DNA of 64,000 bases. Origin: Mucilaginibacter pineti. GTDB taxonomy: Bacteria > Bacteroidota > Bacteroidia > Sphingobacteriales > Sphingobacteriaceae. Below the pieces are notes generated by a model. That model was not told the origin of the DNA and searched no databases. It saw only the letters and a program-made list of their open reading frames with translations. Each line of letters starts with the position of its first letter. Within the stretch, counting starts at the first letter, position 1. A program made the position numbers and the translations under genes. Shown here one piece after another: positions 19,258 through 28,156 of this stretch. The DNA lies in assembly GCF_900101875.1 (NCBI RefSeq), contig NZ_FNAI01000006.1, positions 301,062-365,061 of the forward strand, in the 5' to 3' direction.

Positions 19258-21852
19258 ATGATATCATTTTCGCCTCTGCTATTTGAAACGTTAAAATCAA
19301 GGGTACTTGAATGTTCAAATATTAAAAGCATTACTCCCGGGGATTGCAAAGCGTTATCGTCGCTTATTTATTCAAAAACCAAACTTACTATAAGCGAAAC
19401 TACACTTAAAAGGGTTTATGGCTTTGCATACAGCAAATTCAGACCCTCGTTATTTACCATTGAGGTAATGGCCAAATACTGCGGCTTTGACGGATGGGAT
19501 AATTTTTGCGAAAGCCAGGACAAACTCTCACCAAAAACATGCAATGATAATGTAGACTGGAAAACGCTTAGCAACAACGCGTCGAAAATTACCAGCTTTA
19601 CATTGCAAGCTTTAAAAAACCGCTCGGGTATTCCATTTACGCAAACTATTAAAAGAAAGTTTTTGGACGATCATTTTGATGAATTTTTAGCAGGAGATTA
19701 TACCGCCACTGTTTTCACTGCACCTTCGGGTTACGGAAAAACAATTGGACTTTGCCACTGGATTGATGAAAAAATTGCATCGGGTAGCGATGATATCATA
19801 CTGTTTTTTAGCAGCAGCGCCCTGATGAATGTCTTTTTAAGCGGTCGCGATCTCAATGATTGGCTATTGGCATTACTGGGCTATTCGCCACAGGATGATA
19901 TATCCGTATTATTTGATATCAATAAACGCCGCGACGGCAAATTCTATTTTATTATTGATGGTTTTGATGAACACATGTTCAAAATAGACCAGTTTCAGCT
20001 TTTATTACACCAGCTTACCGATATTTTTTCCTTTTATCAATCGCATGACTGGTTTAAACTAATCCTTACCATGCGGTCAGCAAACTGGATCAATAACCGG
20101 CACGATATGGAATTTTCGAACGAAAAATGGTTTATGGGTTTTATTACCGACGATAATTTAACCACCAACGTACCATTATTCAACATACAGGAAATAAAGG
20201 AGCTTTGCGTTAAAATCAATCCTAACATTCAAAGTTCCATAGCAATTGACATAGCCAATAACTTTAATCATCCCTTATATTTTCAATTTTACTATAAACA
20301 GCATAAAGACGACTTTACATTTAATAATGTAGACCATATTTGTATATATGACCTTGTTTCGGTGTTTATACTAAACAAGGTATACCTGGGCCATTATGCT
20401 ACCGAAAAACTTTTGTTATTAAAAGAAATGGTTGGCCAAATGGATTTTACCAACGGAGTTTACGAGCTGAATAAGCTAAAAATCCATGACTTGCTTAAAC
20501 AATATAGCCATGCTTATAACGAACTGATAAGCATAGGCTTTTTACGGGAAGTAAATATCAGCAGTGAAATTCAGTTTAAAACCCGTGTACAGTTTGGCAA
20601 CAATAATTTTTTAGAGTATACTATTGCCAAAAAACTGCTTTTAAACAACAATTCAAAATTCGACCTGAACGTAATTAACATTATTAACGATACCATTAAT
20701 GATAAGCATAAGTTACCGATATTAAAATGGTGTATAATGCATGCCGTTAAAAGCGGGCAGCAGGAAAGCTTTGATCTGTTGGCTCATATTACCCTAAGTC
20801 CCAAGGAAAAATCTGAACTTATCATATTCCTGGGCGATTTACTGCAAAAAATCTGCTCATCCTTACACAACTCCGACGAGGCCGTTGTTAACTATTTTAA
20901 ACAAGATTGCAGCGACGGACTATTCTATTACTTTTTTGGGTTGGAGTTTGTAAGTATGGATTATAAGAACACGCTGAGTACGCTGCTCAAGTTCAATCTA
21001 TCAAACAGTAAAAAGATAATTGCCTATACTGGCCTTGCCACTATAGCAATTATGCAGCTTGATATTAAAAAAATGGAAGAATACCTTACCCGCTTAAAAG
21101 CATTTCCACAGGATGATTTTCAACAGTTTTCAATTAATCCGCTACATTGTCTTGAAGCCATTTACCAGTATTTTAAATACGGGGTTATTAAGAAAGATTT
21201 TTTTGCCGCGCTTACCAGTTTTTACTTTAATCCATCAACCAATAATAATTTAAATAAAAAGGCCAACGAACTTATTTACCTGTTGGCAGGCTATTCATTG
21301 CTGATACTACAAAGACCGTTTAAAATATTACGCTTCATCAACGGACTGAAAACCGTACATAAACCAGGTGCCGCCGCATCATTTTCTTATAACTTCTTCC
21401 TTAAAGCGCTGGCATCCGGAGCATACTATTTCCTTGACGACAAAACCGAGGTATCAGGTATTTATAACTCAATTGCCTTAGTATATAAACAGGAAGAAAA
21501 CTCGGCCACCGCATTTATGAAAGCAAGGTTTTATTCGCTTAAAATAAAGCTGTCGATTATGAACGACGATTATGCGGCTATCAGCGGCTACCTGAACGCT
21601 TTAATGCAGGTTTGTGATGAATCGGGCGATAAGCTTTCGAAATTATTTGTTTACAACACCCTGCTAAACAATCAGCACCTCATGAACCTCGATCCACAAC
21701 TGTTTAAACAAATTTCCTACAACCTCACCCGGTTGCTGAGGGAATGCGGTATCAGTCCCGAGATTTTTGTAAAACCGCAGGAGGCCGATGCCGTATTGTT
21801 AAAATTAAAGTTTAACAATGGGGGTAACAGTGGGTTTACAGATTTACTTTAA
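19258..21852 (+). CDS. NACHT/STAND-type NTPase with N-terminal HTH-like domain
   Basis: 864 residues. The N-terminal about 85 residues (TISETTLKRVYGF, PSLFTIEVMAKYCGFDGWDN) resemble a conserved helical, probably DNA-binding, module I associate with Bacteroidota regulators. Walker A is TAPSGYGKT (about 154-162). Walker B is FYFIIDGFDEH (229-239); the DGFDE form is the NACHT signature. The remaining about 600 residues are helical with no recognisable sensor repeats, though parts look TPR/HEAT-like. No signal peptide or clear membrane helix is seen. The gene is divergent from the giant adhesin, which suggests regulation of that operon. STAND proteins also serve in phage defence, an alternative. 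Its last 9 bases overlap the stop region of the convergent dehydrogenase gene. Confidence 0.75.
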   Translation: MISFSPLLFETLKSRVLECSNIKSITPGDCKALSSLIYSKTKLTISETTLKRVYGFAYSKFRPSLFTIEVMAKYCGFDGWDNFCESQDKLSPKTCNDNVDWKTLSNNASKITSFTLQALKNRSGIPFTQTIKRKFLDDHFDEFLAGDYTATVFTAPSGYGKTIGLCHWIDEKIASGSDDIILFFSSSALMNVFLSGRDLNDWLLALLGYSPQDDISVLFDINKRRDGKFYFIIDGFDEHMFKIDQFQLLLHQLTDIFSFYQSHDWFKLILTMRSANWINNRHDMEFSNEKWFMGFITDDNLTTNVPLFNIQEIKELCVKINPNIQSSIAIDIANNFNHPLYFQFYYKQHKDDFTFNNVDHICIYDLVSVFILNKVYLGHYATEKLLLLKEMVGQMDFTNGVYELNKLKIHDLLKQYSHAYNELISIGFLREVNISSEIQFKTRVQFGNNNFLEYTIAKKLLLNNNSKFDLNVINIINDTINDKHKLPILKWCIMHAVKSGQQESFDLLAHITLSPKEKSELIIFLGDLLQKICSSLHNSDEAVVNYFKQDCSDGLFYYFFGLEFVSMDYKNTLSTLLKFNLSNSKKIIAYTGLATIAIMQLDIKKMEEYLTRLKAFPQDDFQQFSINPLHCLEAIYQYFKYGVIKKDFFAALTSFYFNPSTNNNLNKKANELIYLLAGYSLLILQRPFKILRFINGLKTVHKPGAAASFSYNFFLKALASGAYYFLDDKTEVSGIYNSIALVYKQEENSATAFMKARFYSLKIKLSIMNDDYAAISGYLNALMQVCDESGDKLSKLFVYNTLLNNQHLMNLDPQLFKQISYNLTRLLRECGISPEIFVKPQEADAVLLKLKFNNGGNSGFTDLL

Positions 21853-23640
21853 GCCGAGTGTTGTCCGCACTTTTTTTACTTCGGCCGCAGTAACCAGGCT
21901 GCTATTGTTGCCAAAATTATTGCGGATGTAAGTAAGCACCTGCGCAACATCGTTATCGCTAAGAAAATTATGCTTAGGCATTACACTGTTATATGGCCGG
22001 TCTTTCACTTTTACGGGCCCTTCAAGGCCATTCAGCACCACCTGTATGGCCAGGTCTTTTTCCATATACTTACCACCGGTAACCCATTCCGAACCACTCA
22101 ACGGCGGAAAAAGATTACCATCGCCCTTGCCATTCTTTTGGTGGCAGTTGGCACAATAGGTAAAGTATACCTTTGCGCCGCCTTTCAGCATCCCGGTCAT
22201 CATGTTATTACGCAGTTGGTCGGGCATTTTAAAGTTGGGCAGCTTTTTTCGTTGTTCCATTTTTGCCAGTTGCGCGGGGCCGAATTTGCTTTTATCGCCA
22301 GCATAAAATATACGCCATACCCTGCCTTTTTCGGTATCGCTCACATATAACGAACCATCGCCCCCCATAGCTACACCCATGGGACGGCAAAGAGCTTCAC
22401 TTACGCTAACCACTGTATTTCTTCCGGCAAAGCCATCGGCAAATATTTCCCACGGCCCAGCCGGAACACCGTTTTTAAAAGGCACAAAACATACAAAAAA
22501 ACCAGCCTGCGGGTACGGCGATCGGTTAGTTGAACCATGAAATGCAATGAAAGCCCCATTCTTATACCTTGCCGGAAACTGATCACCGGTATAAAAAAGC
22601 AGATCGTTTGGTGCCCAATGTGCCTGGAAAGCCATAATAGGCTGTGCGTATTTAGCTCCATTCCTTTGTATGATGCCGTTGCCGCCATACTCTGGGTTCA
22701 GCAACTTTTTCTTTTTGATGGGATCATAGTAGTAATATGGCCAGCCTGCATCAGTGCCTTCCTTTATTTTTAAAAACTCCTCGGCTGGTAAAACAGCGCT
22801 TTGCCAGGCAGTAAATAGTTTTGGGAACAGCAAGCGCAGATCATCCCGACCGTGGGCTACCACATACAGGCAATTTTCGGTCGTGTTCCAATCCATCGCC
22901 ACTACGCTGCGCAAGCCGGTAGCGTATCTGAAACCGTCTTTTTGTAGCTGATTTGGCTTTGCTTCATCAAAGCGCCAGATGCCGCCGTATTCTTCCAGCA
23001 GCGGGCAGCCCTTTATTCCCGGTGAACCAGGCACACGGTTTTGCTCCTGGCAGGCGTTGGATGGCGCACCGAACGCTACGTACATATTGCCCTTACCATC
23101 AAAAGCTATAGGTTTTGCATCGTGCTCATGCTCGGGATGTATGTCATGAACAATCAGCTCCATCTCGCCATCGGGCACCAGCGTTTGCGGGTTGAGTTTT
23201 ATGCGATAAACATTTATTTGCGAACTGTAATACAGGTAACCATTATGGATGCGCATACCCGTTCCATAGCTCCCCTTATCATCATAATTACCAAACTTTT
23301 TTATGATATCGGCTTTACCATCGCCATTGGTATCGCGCAGGGCAACATTACCACCAATAGAATCCGGAAAACGCAGCTTTACATAAATATCGCCGTTGAT
23401 GTTAACGGCAAGGTGACGGGCACGCTCGGCCAGGCTATCAATCACAACTATTGCCTTAAAATTACCGGGCAGGTAAAGGCCGCCGTTGTTTGCATCGGCA
23501 GTGAGTGGTTTATCTTTTTTATTGATAATGGTAAAGCTGATAATACACAACCCGGTGGCAATTACCAAAGCTACAGCCAAAGGTTTATGTAGATAGCTCT
23601 TTATTTTATGTCGAAATTTTAAAAACTGTTGGTTGCTCAT
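21844..23640 (-). CDS. Membrane-anchored sugar dehydrogenase (GSDH/sorbosone-dehydrogenase type) with cytochrome c domain
   Basis: 598 residues. A hydrophobic anchor (PLAVALVIATGLCIISFTII, about 20-42) is followed by a six-bladed beta-propeller of the glucose/sorbosone dehydrogenase family (VAFGAPSNACQEQN, GGIWRFDEAKPNQ, FRYATGLRSVVAMDWN, GSLYVSDTEKGRVWRI). The C-terminal about 110 residues form a class-I cytochrome c: heme site YCANCHQ near residue 496 and a candidate distal Met in YNSVMPKHN. It likely oxidises a sugar or alcohol in the periplasm, perhaps with PQQ, and passes electrons to the respiratory chain. The frame ends tail-to-tail with the NACHT gene and overlaps it by 9 bases. Substrate and cofactor are not readable. 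Confidence 0.85.
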   Translation of the reverse strand: MSNQQFLKFRHKIKSYLHKPLAVALVIATGLCIISFTIINKKDKPLTADANNGGLYLPGNFKAIVVIDSLAERARHLAVNINGDIYVKLRFPDSIGGNVALRDTNGDGKADIIKKFGNYDDKGSYGTGMRIHNGYLYYSSQINVYRIKLNPQTLVPDGEMELIVHDIHPEHEHDAKPIAFDGKGNMYVAFGAPSNACQEQNRVPGSPGIKGCPLLEEYGGIWRFDEAKPNQLQKDGFRYATGLRSVVAMDWNTTENCLYVVAHGRDDLRLLFPKLFTAWQSAVLPAEEFLKIKEGTDAGWPYYYYDPIKKKKLLNPEYGGNGIIQRNGAKYAQPIMAFQAHWAPNDLLFYTGDQFPARYKNGAFIAFHGSTNRSPYPQAGFFVCFVPFKNGVPAGPWEIFADGFAGRNTVVSVSEALCRPMGVAMGGDGSLYVSDTEKGRVWRIFYAGDKSKFGPAQLAKMEQRKKLPNFKMPDQLRNNMMTGMLKGGAKVYFTYCANCHQKNGKGDGNLFPPLSGSEWVTGGKYMEKDLAIQVVLNGLEGPVKVKDRPYNSVMPKHNFLSDNDVAQVLTYIRNNFGNNSSLVTAAEVKKVRTTLGLK

Positions 23641-23760
23641 CCCGGCGATTGAAAATTACTGGCGATTAAGGCGGATAGCGCCGTATAAATTTTAATCTCC
23701 CTGTTAAAAGAAAATTATTCGCCAAATGTTTAAAGAAACTGTCTTAAAACGAAAATTTTT

Positions 23761-23890
23761 CATTGCCGTTGACTGAAGTCAACGGTACCGGAAAGCATTA
23801 TTGCGGGCTTCAGCCCAATTAAAAGGGCGATAATTGGGCTAAAGTCCCCCTCTTCTTTTATTAGTCCGTTGACTAAAGTCAACGGCAATG
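23761..23890. repeat. Nested palindromic REP-like element, GTTGACT family
   Basis: The outer arms CATTGCCGTTGACTGAAGTC (continuing AACGG, 23761-23785) and CCGTTGACTAAAGTCAACGG (continuing CAATG, 23866-23890) are inverted copies with two mismatched positions. Each arm is itself palindromic around GTTGACT/AGTCAAC. Inside lies a second inverted pair, GGGCTTCAGCCCAATT and AATTGGGCTAAAGTCCCC. The element sits in the 413-base gap between two divergent genes. No promoter could be assigned in the remainder of the gap. It looks like a noncoding mobile or REPIN-like element. Confidence 0.75.
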
Positions 23891-24053
23891 ATTTTTACAC
23901 AATCTAAATCAAATTTTGACGGCTTCCTGAGGAAAAAGATTTTAGCTGAGATAGGAAATACGAGCAACCGCGCTTTTGTCACAACTTACAGCGCTTTATG
24001 GTATTGTTGATTAATAAAAATCCTATATTATCATCCTTAAATACTAAAACCAC

Positions 24054-25358
24054 ATGCCCCCATCAGAAAAAAAATTAGGTTTATGGACCAGCACCTCCCT
24101 GGTTGTAGGCAATATGATAGGTGCCGGGGTGTTCCTGATGCCGGCTGCTATGGCATCATTCGGCAGTATTGGGTTGCTGGGTTGGGTATTTTCGGCAATT
24201 GGTTCATTTTTTCTGGCTAAGGTGTTCAGTAATTTGAGTAAGCTTTTGCCGCATGCAACTGGCGGCCCCTACGCGTTTACCCACACCGGCTTTGGCGATT
24301 TTGCAGGTTTTTTGGTGGCCTGGGGTTATTTTATAGCCACCTCCTGCGCAAACGCTGCCATTACCATATCGTTAGTGAGCGCGTTGAGCACGTTTTTTCC
24401 GGTACTGGCAACAAATCCGGTTGCTGCTATTTCAACCGGACTATGTGCTATTTGGTTTATCACTTATATCAATACACTTGGCGTTGTCACCAGCGGTAAA
24501 CTACAACTGACCACCACAATTTTAAAGGTATTGCCCTTATTGCTGATAGCCATCGGCGGTCTGTTTTTCATTCAGGCTAAAAATTTCATTCCCTTTAATA
24601 GCAGCGGTAAAACCACCTTCGATGCTATAACCGCTACAGCCGCCATGACCATGTTCTCGTTTATTGGTATCGAATGCGCCACGGTGCCGGCTGGCAGTGT
24701 GGAAAACCCGGGCAAAACCATTCCACGGGCAACTATTTTAGGGTTATTGATAGCTACGTTGATTTATATATTGGGAAGTGTGAGCGTTATGGGTGTTATA
24801 CCCGCAAGCGTACTACAACATTCTGTAACCCCTTATGCCGATGCTGCAGTTATTATTTACGGCAGCAATGCCCGTTACTGGGTAAGTGCCGGTGTAGCTA
24901 TTGCCGCTTTTGGCGCACTCAACGGCTGGACACTGATGCAAGGCCAGATGCCTTTTGCCATAGCAAAGGATAAATTATTCCCTGCCATATTCAGTAAACA
25001 AAATAAAAAGGGGGTACCCTATGTAGGAATTTTGCTAAACAGTGTATTGGTATCCCTGTTCATGAGCATGAACTACACCAAAGGATTGGTGGAACAGTTC
25101 CGTTTTTTGCTACTGCTCTCTCTGCTATCCATGCTTATCCCCTACCTGCTTTCGGCGGCGGCTTATCTTGTTATAAAGGCAGCAAAAAAACAAACTACAG
25201 GATGGCCCGGAGCGGTTGCATTGGCCGTACTTGCTTTCAGCTATGCGCTTTGGAATATCGCCGGAACGGGTAAAGATGCTGTTTATTACGGCTTTTTATT
25301 ACTGATGGCAAGTGTCCCGTTTTATGTATGGGTTGCTTATAAAAAAGCGGGGGAATAG
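24054..25358 (+). CDS. APC-superfamily amino acid/polyamine permease
   Basis: 434 residues with about 12 hydrophobic segments. The N-terminal helix carries VVGNMIGAGVFLMPAAMASF, the unwound G-x-G substrate motif of APC transporters. ATGGPYAFTHTGFGDFAGFL and TMFSFIGIECATVPAGSVENPGK-type helix 3 and helix 6 regions are also present. The closest families are AdiC/CadB-like basic amino acid and polyamine antiporters. It probably exchanges or imports amino acids at the inner membrane. It is a single-gene unit bordered by repeat elements on both sides, so the neighbours give no substrate hint. Confidence 0.87.
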   Translation: MPPSEKKLGLWTSTSLVVGNMIGAGVFLMPAAMASFGSIGLLGWVFSAIGSFFLAKVFSNLSKLLPHATGGPYAFTHTGFGDFAGFLVAWGYFIATSCANAAITISLVSALSTFFPVLATNPVAAISTGLCAIWFITYINTLGVVTSGKLQLTTTILKVLPLLLIAIGGLFFIQAKNFIPFNSSGKTTFDAITATAAMTMFSFIGIECATVPAGSVENPGKTIPRATILGLLIATLIYILGSVSVMGVIPASVLQHSVTPYADAAVIIYGSNARYWVSAGVAIAAFGALNGWTLMQGQMPFAIAKDKLFPAIFSKQNKKGVPYVGILLNSVLVSLFMSMNYTKGLVEQFRFLLLLSLLSMLIPYLLSAAAYLVIKAAKKQTTGWPGAVALAVLAFSYALWNIAGTGKDAVYYGFLLLMASVPFYVWVAYKKAGE

Positions 25359-25379
25359 TAAGCAGTTGGCATATCTAAA

Positions 25380-25492
25380 CTCCCGCGAGGTTAGCGTAGC
25401 GTAACTCGTGGGAGGCAGTGCGTAAGCTTTTAGCTTACACGTTCAGCTGAAAGCTGAAACCATGCGCCCCACGAGCTACAAGCCCGCGGGAG
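25380..25492. repeat. Palindromic dispersed element, CTCCCGCGAG family, copy 1
   Basis: The element runs from CTCCCGCGAGG to AGCCCGCGGGAG, with inner hairpins CGTAAGCTTTTAGCTTACAC and TTCAGCTGAAAGCTGAA. A second copy at 48223-48324 shares CATGCGCCCCACGAGCTACA and the terminal CGGGAG. It lies just downstream of the permease gene. It is noncoding and strand-symmetrical, as in REP/MITE-like elements. Confidence 0.75.
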
Positions 25493-25494
25493 TA

Positions 25495-25624
25495 AAGGTT
25501 GTCATTTCGAACGAGGTACGAGGAGAAATCTTCTGCGATATGCATTGAAGCTCTGTATTCCGTTGAAGATTTCTCTTTCGCGCCACGTTTTTGCCCGCCC
25601 GTGCTCTATCGAAATGACAACCTT
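25495..25624. repeat. MITE-like element with 16-bp perfect terminal inverted repeats (GTCATTTCGA family)
   Basis: AAGGTTGTCATTTCGA (25495-25510) and TCGAAATGACAACCTT (25609-25624) are exact inverted copies. Inside, GAGAAATCTTC and GAAGATTTCTC form a second inverted pair. GTCATTTCGA-type elements are common in Sphingobacteriaceae genomes (recollection). A T-run follows the right end, so it could also act as a terminator for the permease gene. It abuts the preceding element with 2 bases between them. Confidence 0.8.
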
Positions 25625-25701
25625 TTTTTAAAAATTCAATCTTCCGAACACTTATAGCTGCAAGCTCGTGGTAGTTTTATATTTTAGAATTGCGGTCAAA
25701 C

Positions 25702-25728
25702 AAAAAAGGCAGCCATTTACGGCTGCCC
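25702..25728 (-). terminator. Rho-independent terminator of the PUL1 hydrolase operon
   Basis: On the minus strand GGCAGCC pairs with GGCTGCC (25708-25714 and 25721-25727; 6-base loop) and is followed by TTTTTT (25702-25707). It lies 27 bases after the stop of the GH92 gene, the last gene of the leftward operon. Confidence 0.9.
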
Positions 25729-25754
25729 TTCTTCATTAAAAGATATTTCAGATC

Positions 25755-28031
25755 TTACTTCTCGTTCGACATAGAGAAAGGTACATCAGCTGCGGTTGTT
25801 CCTTTTTGTTTGTTTGGCGTAGCGCTCATATCATAGTTAAGTTCGGCACCTTGTAACAGGGCTTTGTGGCTTAACCAGTTAAAGTCATATGCTTTGCCAT
25901 TCACAGTAAGGCCATTCACATATTTGTTTTCAGCACTGTTGTTTGGTGCATTTATAACAATGGTTTTGCCGTTTTCCAGGTTAACGGTTAGTTTTTTGAA
26001 TAACGGCGCACCCATTACATACTGATCGCTGGCCGGGGTTACCGGGTAAAAGCCCATTGCAGAGAATACATACCAGGCAGATGTTTGGCCGTTGTCTTCG
26101 TCGCCGCAATAGCCATCTGGTACGGCTTTGTATAGCTTGTTCATGGTTTCGCGTGCCCAATATTGGGTTTTCCATGGCTGACCGGCGTAGTTGTACAGGT
26201 AGATCATATGCTGAATAGGCTGGTTACCGTGCGCATACTGACCCATGTTGGCTATCTGCATTTCGCGGATCTCGTGGATAACACCACCGTAGTAGCTTTC
26301 ATCAAATACCGGCGGCATACTGAATACTGAATCGAGTTTGGCAACAAATTGCTCTTTACCGCCCATCAGGTTTACTAGCCCTTGTATATCGTGGAACACA
26401 CCCCAGCTATAGTGCCAGCTGTTACCTTCGGTAAAGGCATCGCCCCATTTAAACGGGCTGAACGGTTTTTCAAACGAGCCATCCTTGTTTTTACCACGCA
26501 TCAGCTTGGTTTCAGGATCAAAAAGGTTACGGTAGTTTTGGCTGCGTTTTTTGTAAACATTAATTTCTGATGCCGGCTTGCCTAATGCTTTACCTAACTG
26601 GTAAATAGCATAATCGTCATAAGCATACTCCAGAGTACGGGCAGCATTCTCGTTGATCTTAACATCATAAGGTACATAACCTAAGGTATTGTAATACTGT
26701 ACACCTCTACGGCCTGTCGCGTTAGGGCCTTCGTTATTAGCGCCATGTTTAAGGGCAGCGTAAAGGCTTTCAATATCATAACCGCGCAGGCCTTTAAGGT
26801 AAGCTTCGGCCACTATTGATGCAGAGTTGTTACCGATCATACAATCGGCATAACCCGGGCTCGACCACTCAGGCAACCATCCACCTTCTTTATAGTCGTT
26901 AACCAAACCTTGCTGCATTTCTTTGCTGATAGACGGAAAAACAAGGTTCAGGAATGGATAAAGCGCCCTGAAAGTATCCCAGAAACCAGTACCCGCAAAC
27001 AGGTAGCCCGGCATAATTTTACCGTTGAAAGGACTATAGTGCACGGTTTCGCCTTTGGCATCAACCTCGTACATTTTGTTTGGGAAAAACAACATGCGCG
27101 ATAAGCAAGAATAAAAAGTACGGTTCTGATCTGATGTACCACCTTCAATAGCCAGGTGACCCAGGGTTTTGTTCCAGATGTCTTTTGCTTTTTGTTCGGT
27201 AGTTTCAAAGCTATCGGTACCTAATTCACGTTTCAGGTTAAGTTCGGCCTGTTCAATGCTGATGAATGACGAAGCCACACGCATGTGAACCTGCTCACCT
27301 TTGGTGGTTTTAAAGCTGATAACCGCGCCTGCATGGTCGCCGGTATACTCTAAAGCGCCATCTTTTTTCCAATCGTGCCAGGTAGATGCCAGCGCGAATG
27401 GCTTATCAATATAGATAACAAAGTAGTTTTTAAAATTAGCTGGTACAGCGCCGCTGTTTTTAGTGCTGTAACCAATTATTTTTTGCTCACCGGGAATAAT
27501 TTTCACGTATGACCCTTTGTCAAAGGCATCTAAAATTATATGTGAGCTATCGCTTTTAGGGAAAGTAAACCGGAAGTTGGCGGCACGCTCTGTTGGTGTT
27601 AACTCGGTAGTTACATCATAATCGGCAAGGTAAACGCTGTAGTAGTATGACCTTGATACCTCGGCTTTGTGCGAGAACCAGCTGGCGCGTTTGTCCTGAT
27701 CGAGTTTAAGCGCACCTGTTTCCGGGAATACCGAGAACATTCCGTAATCGTTCATCCACGGCGATGGCTGGTGGGTTTGTTTAAAACCACGGATCTTATC
27801 GGCATCATAAGTGTATTGCCACCCGTCGCCCATTTTACCGGTTTGCGGTGTCCAGAAGTTCATACCCCAAGGCAGGGCTATGGCCGGATACGTGTTACCG
27901 TTTGAAAGATCGGGTTTTGAGGCCGTGCCCATAAGGGGGTTTGCCAGGTCGGCCAGGTCAGTTGCCGGGGTAACCTGCGCTAAGGTAACCATCGGCAAAA
28001 AGGCAAATACTGCAAGAAATAGTTTTTTCAT
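25755..28031 (-). CDS. GH92 family secreted glycosidase (alpha-mannosidase type)
   Basis: 758 residues, signal peptide MKKLFLAVFAFLPMVTLAQ. The N-terminal beta domain begins NPLMGT, then GNTYPAIALPWGMNFWTPQT and GFKQTHQPSPWMNDYG, all typical of GH92. The (alpha/alpha)6 domain has FWDTFRALYPFLNLVFP, EGGWLPEWSSPGYADCMIGN and the strongly conserved GDEDNGQTSAWYVFSAMGF with the catalytic carboxylates. GH92 enzymes are calcium-dependent, inverting exo-alpha-mannosidases. Full length for the family, with no key motif missing. It is last in the PUL1 operon, so it probably trims mannose from an oligosaccharide in the periplasm. Confidence 0.95.
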   Translation of the reverse strand: MKKLFLAVFAFLPMVTLAQVTPATDLADLANPLMGTASKPDLSNGNTYPAIALPWGMNFWTPQTGKMGDGWQYTYDADKIRGFKQTHQPSPWMNDYGMFSVFPETGALKLDQDKRASWFSHKAEVSRSYYYSVYLADYDVTTELTPTERAANFRFTFPKSDSSHIILDAFDKGSYVKIIPGEQKIIGYSTKNSGAVPANFKNYFVIYIDKPFALASTWHDWKKDGALEYTGDHAGAVISFKTTKGEQVHMRVASSFISIEQAELNLKRELGTDSFETTEQKAKDIWNKTLGHLAIEGGTSDQNRTFYSCLSRMLFFPNKMYEVDAKGETVHYSPFNGKIMPGYLFAGTGFWDTFRALYPFLNLVFPSISKEMQQGLVNDYKEGGWLPEWSSPGYADCMIGNNSASIVAEAYLKGLRGYDIESLYAALKHGANNEGPNATGRRGVQYYNTLGYVPYDVKINENAARTLEYAYDDYAIYQLGKALGKPASEINVYKKRSQNYRNLFDPETKLMRGKNKDGSFEKPFSPFKWGDAFTEGNSWHYSWGVFHDIQGLVNLMGGKEQFVAKLDSVFSMPPVFDESYYGGVIHEIREMQIANMGQYAHGNQPIQHMIYLYNYAGQPWKTQYWARETMNKLYKAVPDGYCGDEDNGQTSAWYVFSAMGFYPVTPASDQYVMGAPLFKKLTVNLENGKTIVINAPNNSAENKYVNGLTVNGKAYDFNWLSHKALLQGAELNYDMSATPNKQKGTTAADVPFSMSNEK

Positions 28032-28097
28032 TATTGAAGTTTAGATACTTTTTTATTTTTTAAAATGTGATAATAATGCCGCTCAAGATAAAACAAA

Positions 28098-28126
28098 TTC
28101 TGTACATAATTTAATCATGTACAGAA
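28098..28126. promoter_or_regulatory. Perfect inverted repeat TTCTGTACAT / ATGTACAGAA
   Basis: Ten-base arms at 28098-28107 and 28117-28126 flank a 9-base AT spacer. It lies between the stop of the unassigned hydrolase gene and the start of GH92. The TGTACA core resembles the GTGTACAA sites elsewhere in the window, so it may be an operator. On the minus strand the stem is followed by TTTGTTTTATC, so a weak intra-operon terminator is the other reading. Confidence 0.5.
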
Positions 28127-28156
28127 GAAAATGTTATGTCTAAAACGTTTTAAAGC

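Noticed and set aside
23041..23592. 183-codon forward open frame opposite the dehydrogenase gene
   Set aside because: It is antisense to a clear GSDH propeller, and its protein shows no family motif.
23761..25624. Palindromic elements considered as phage attachment sites or IS ends
   Set aside because: No integrase or transposase gene lies between or beside them; the dispersed, self-palindromic form fits REP/MITE-like elements better.
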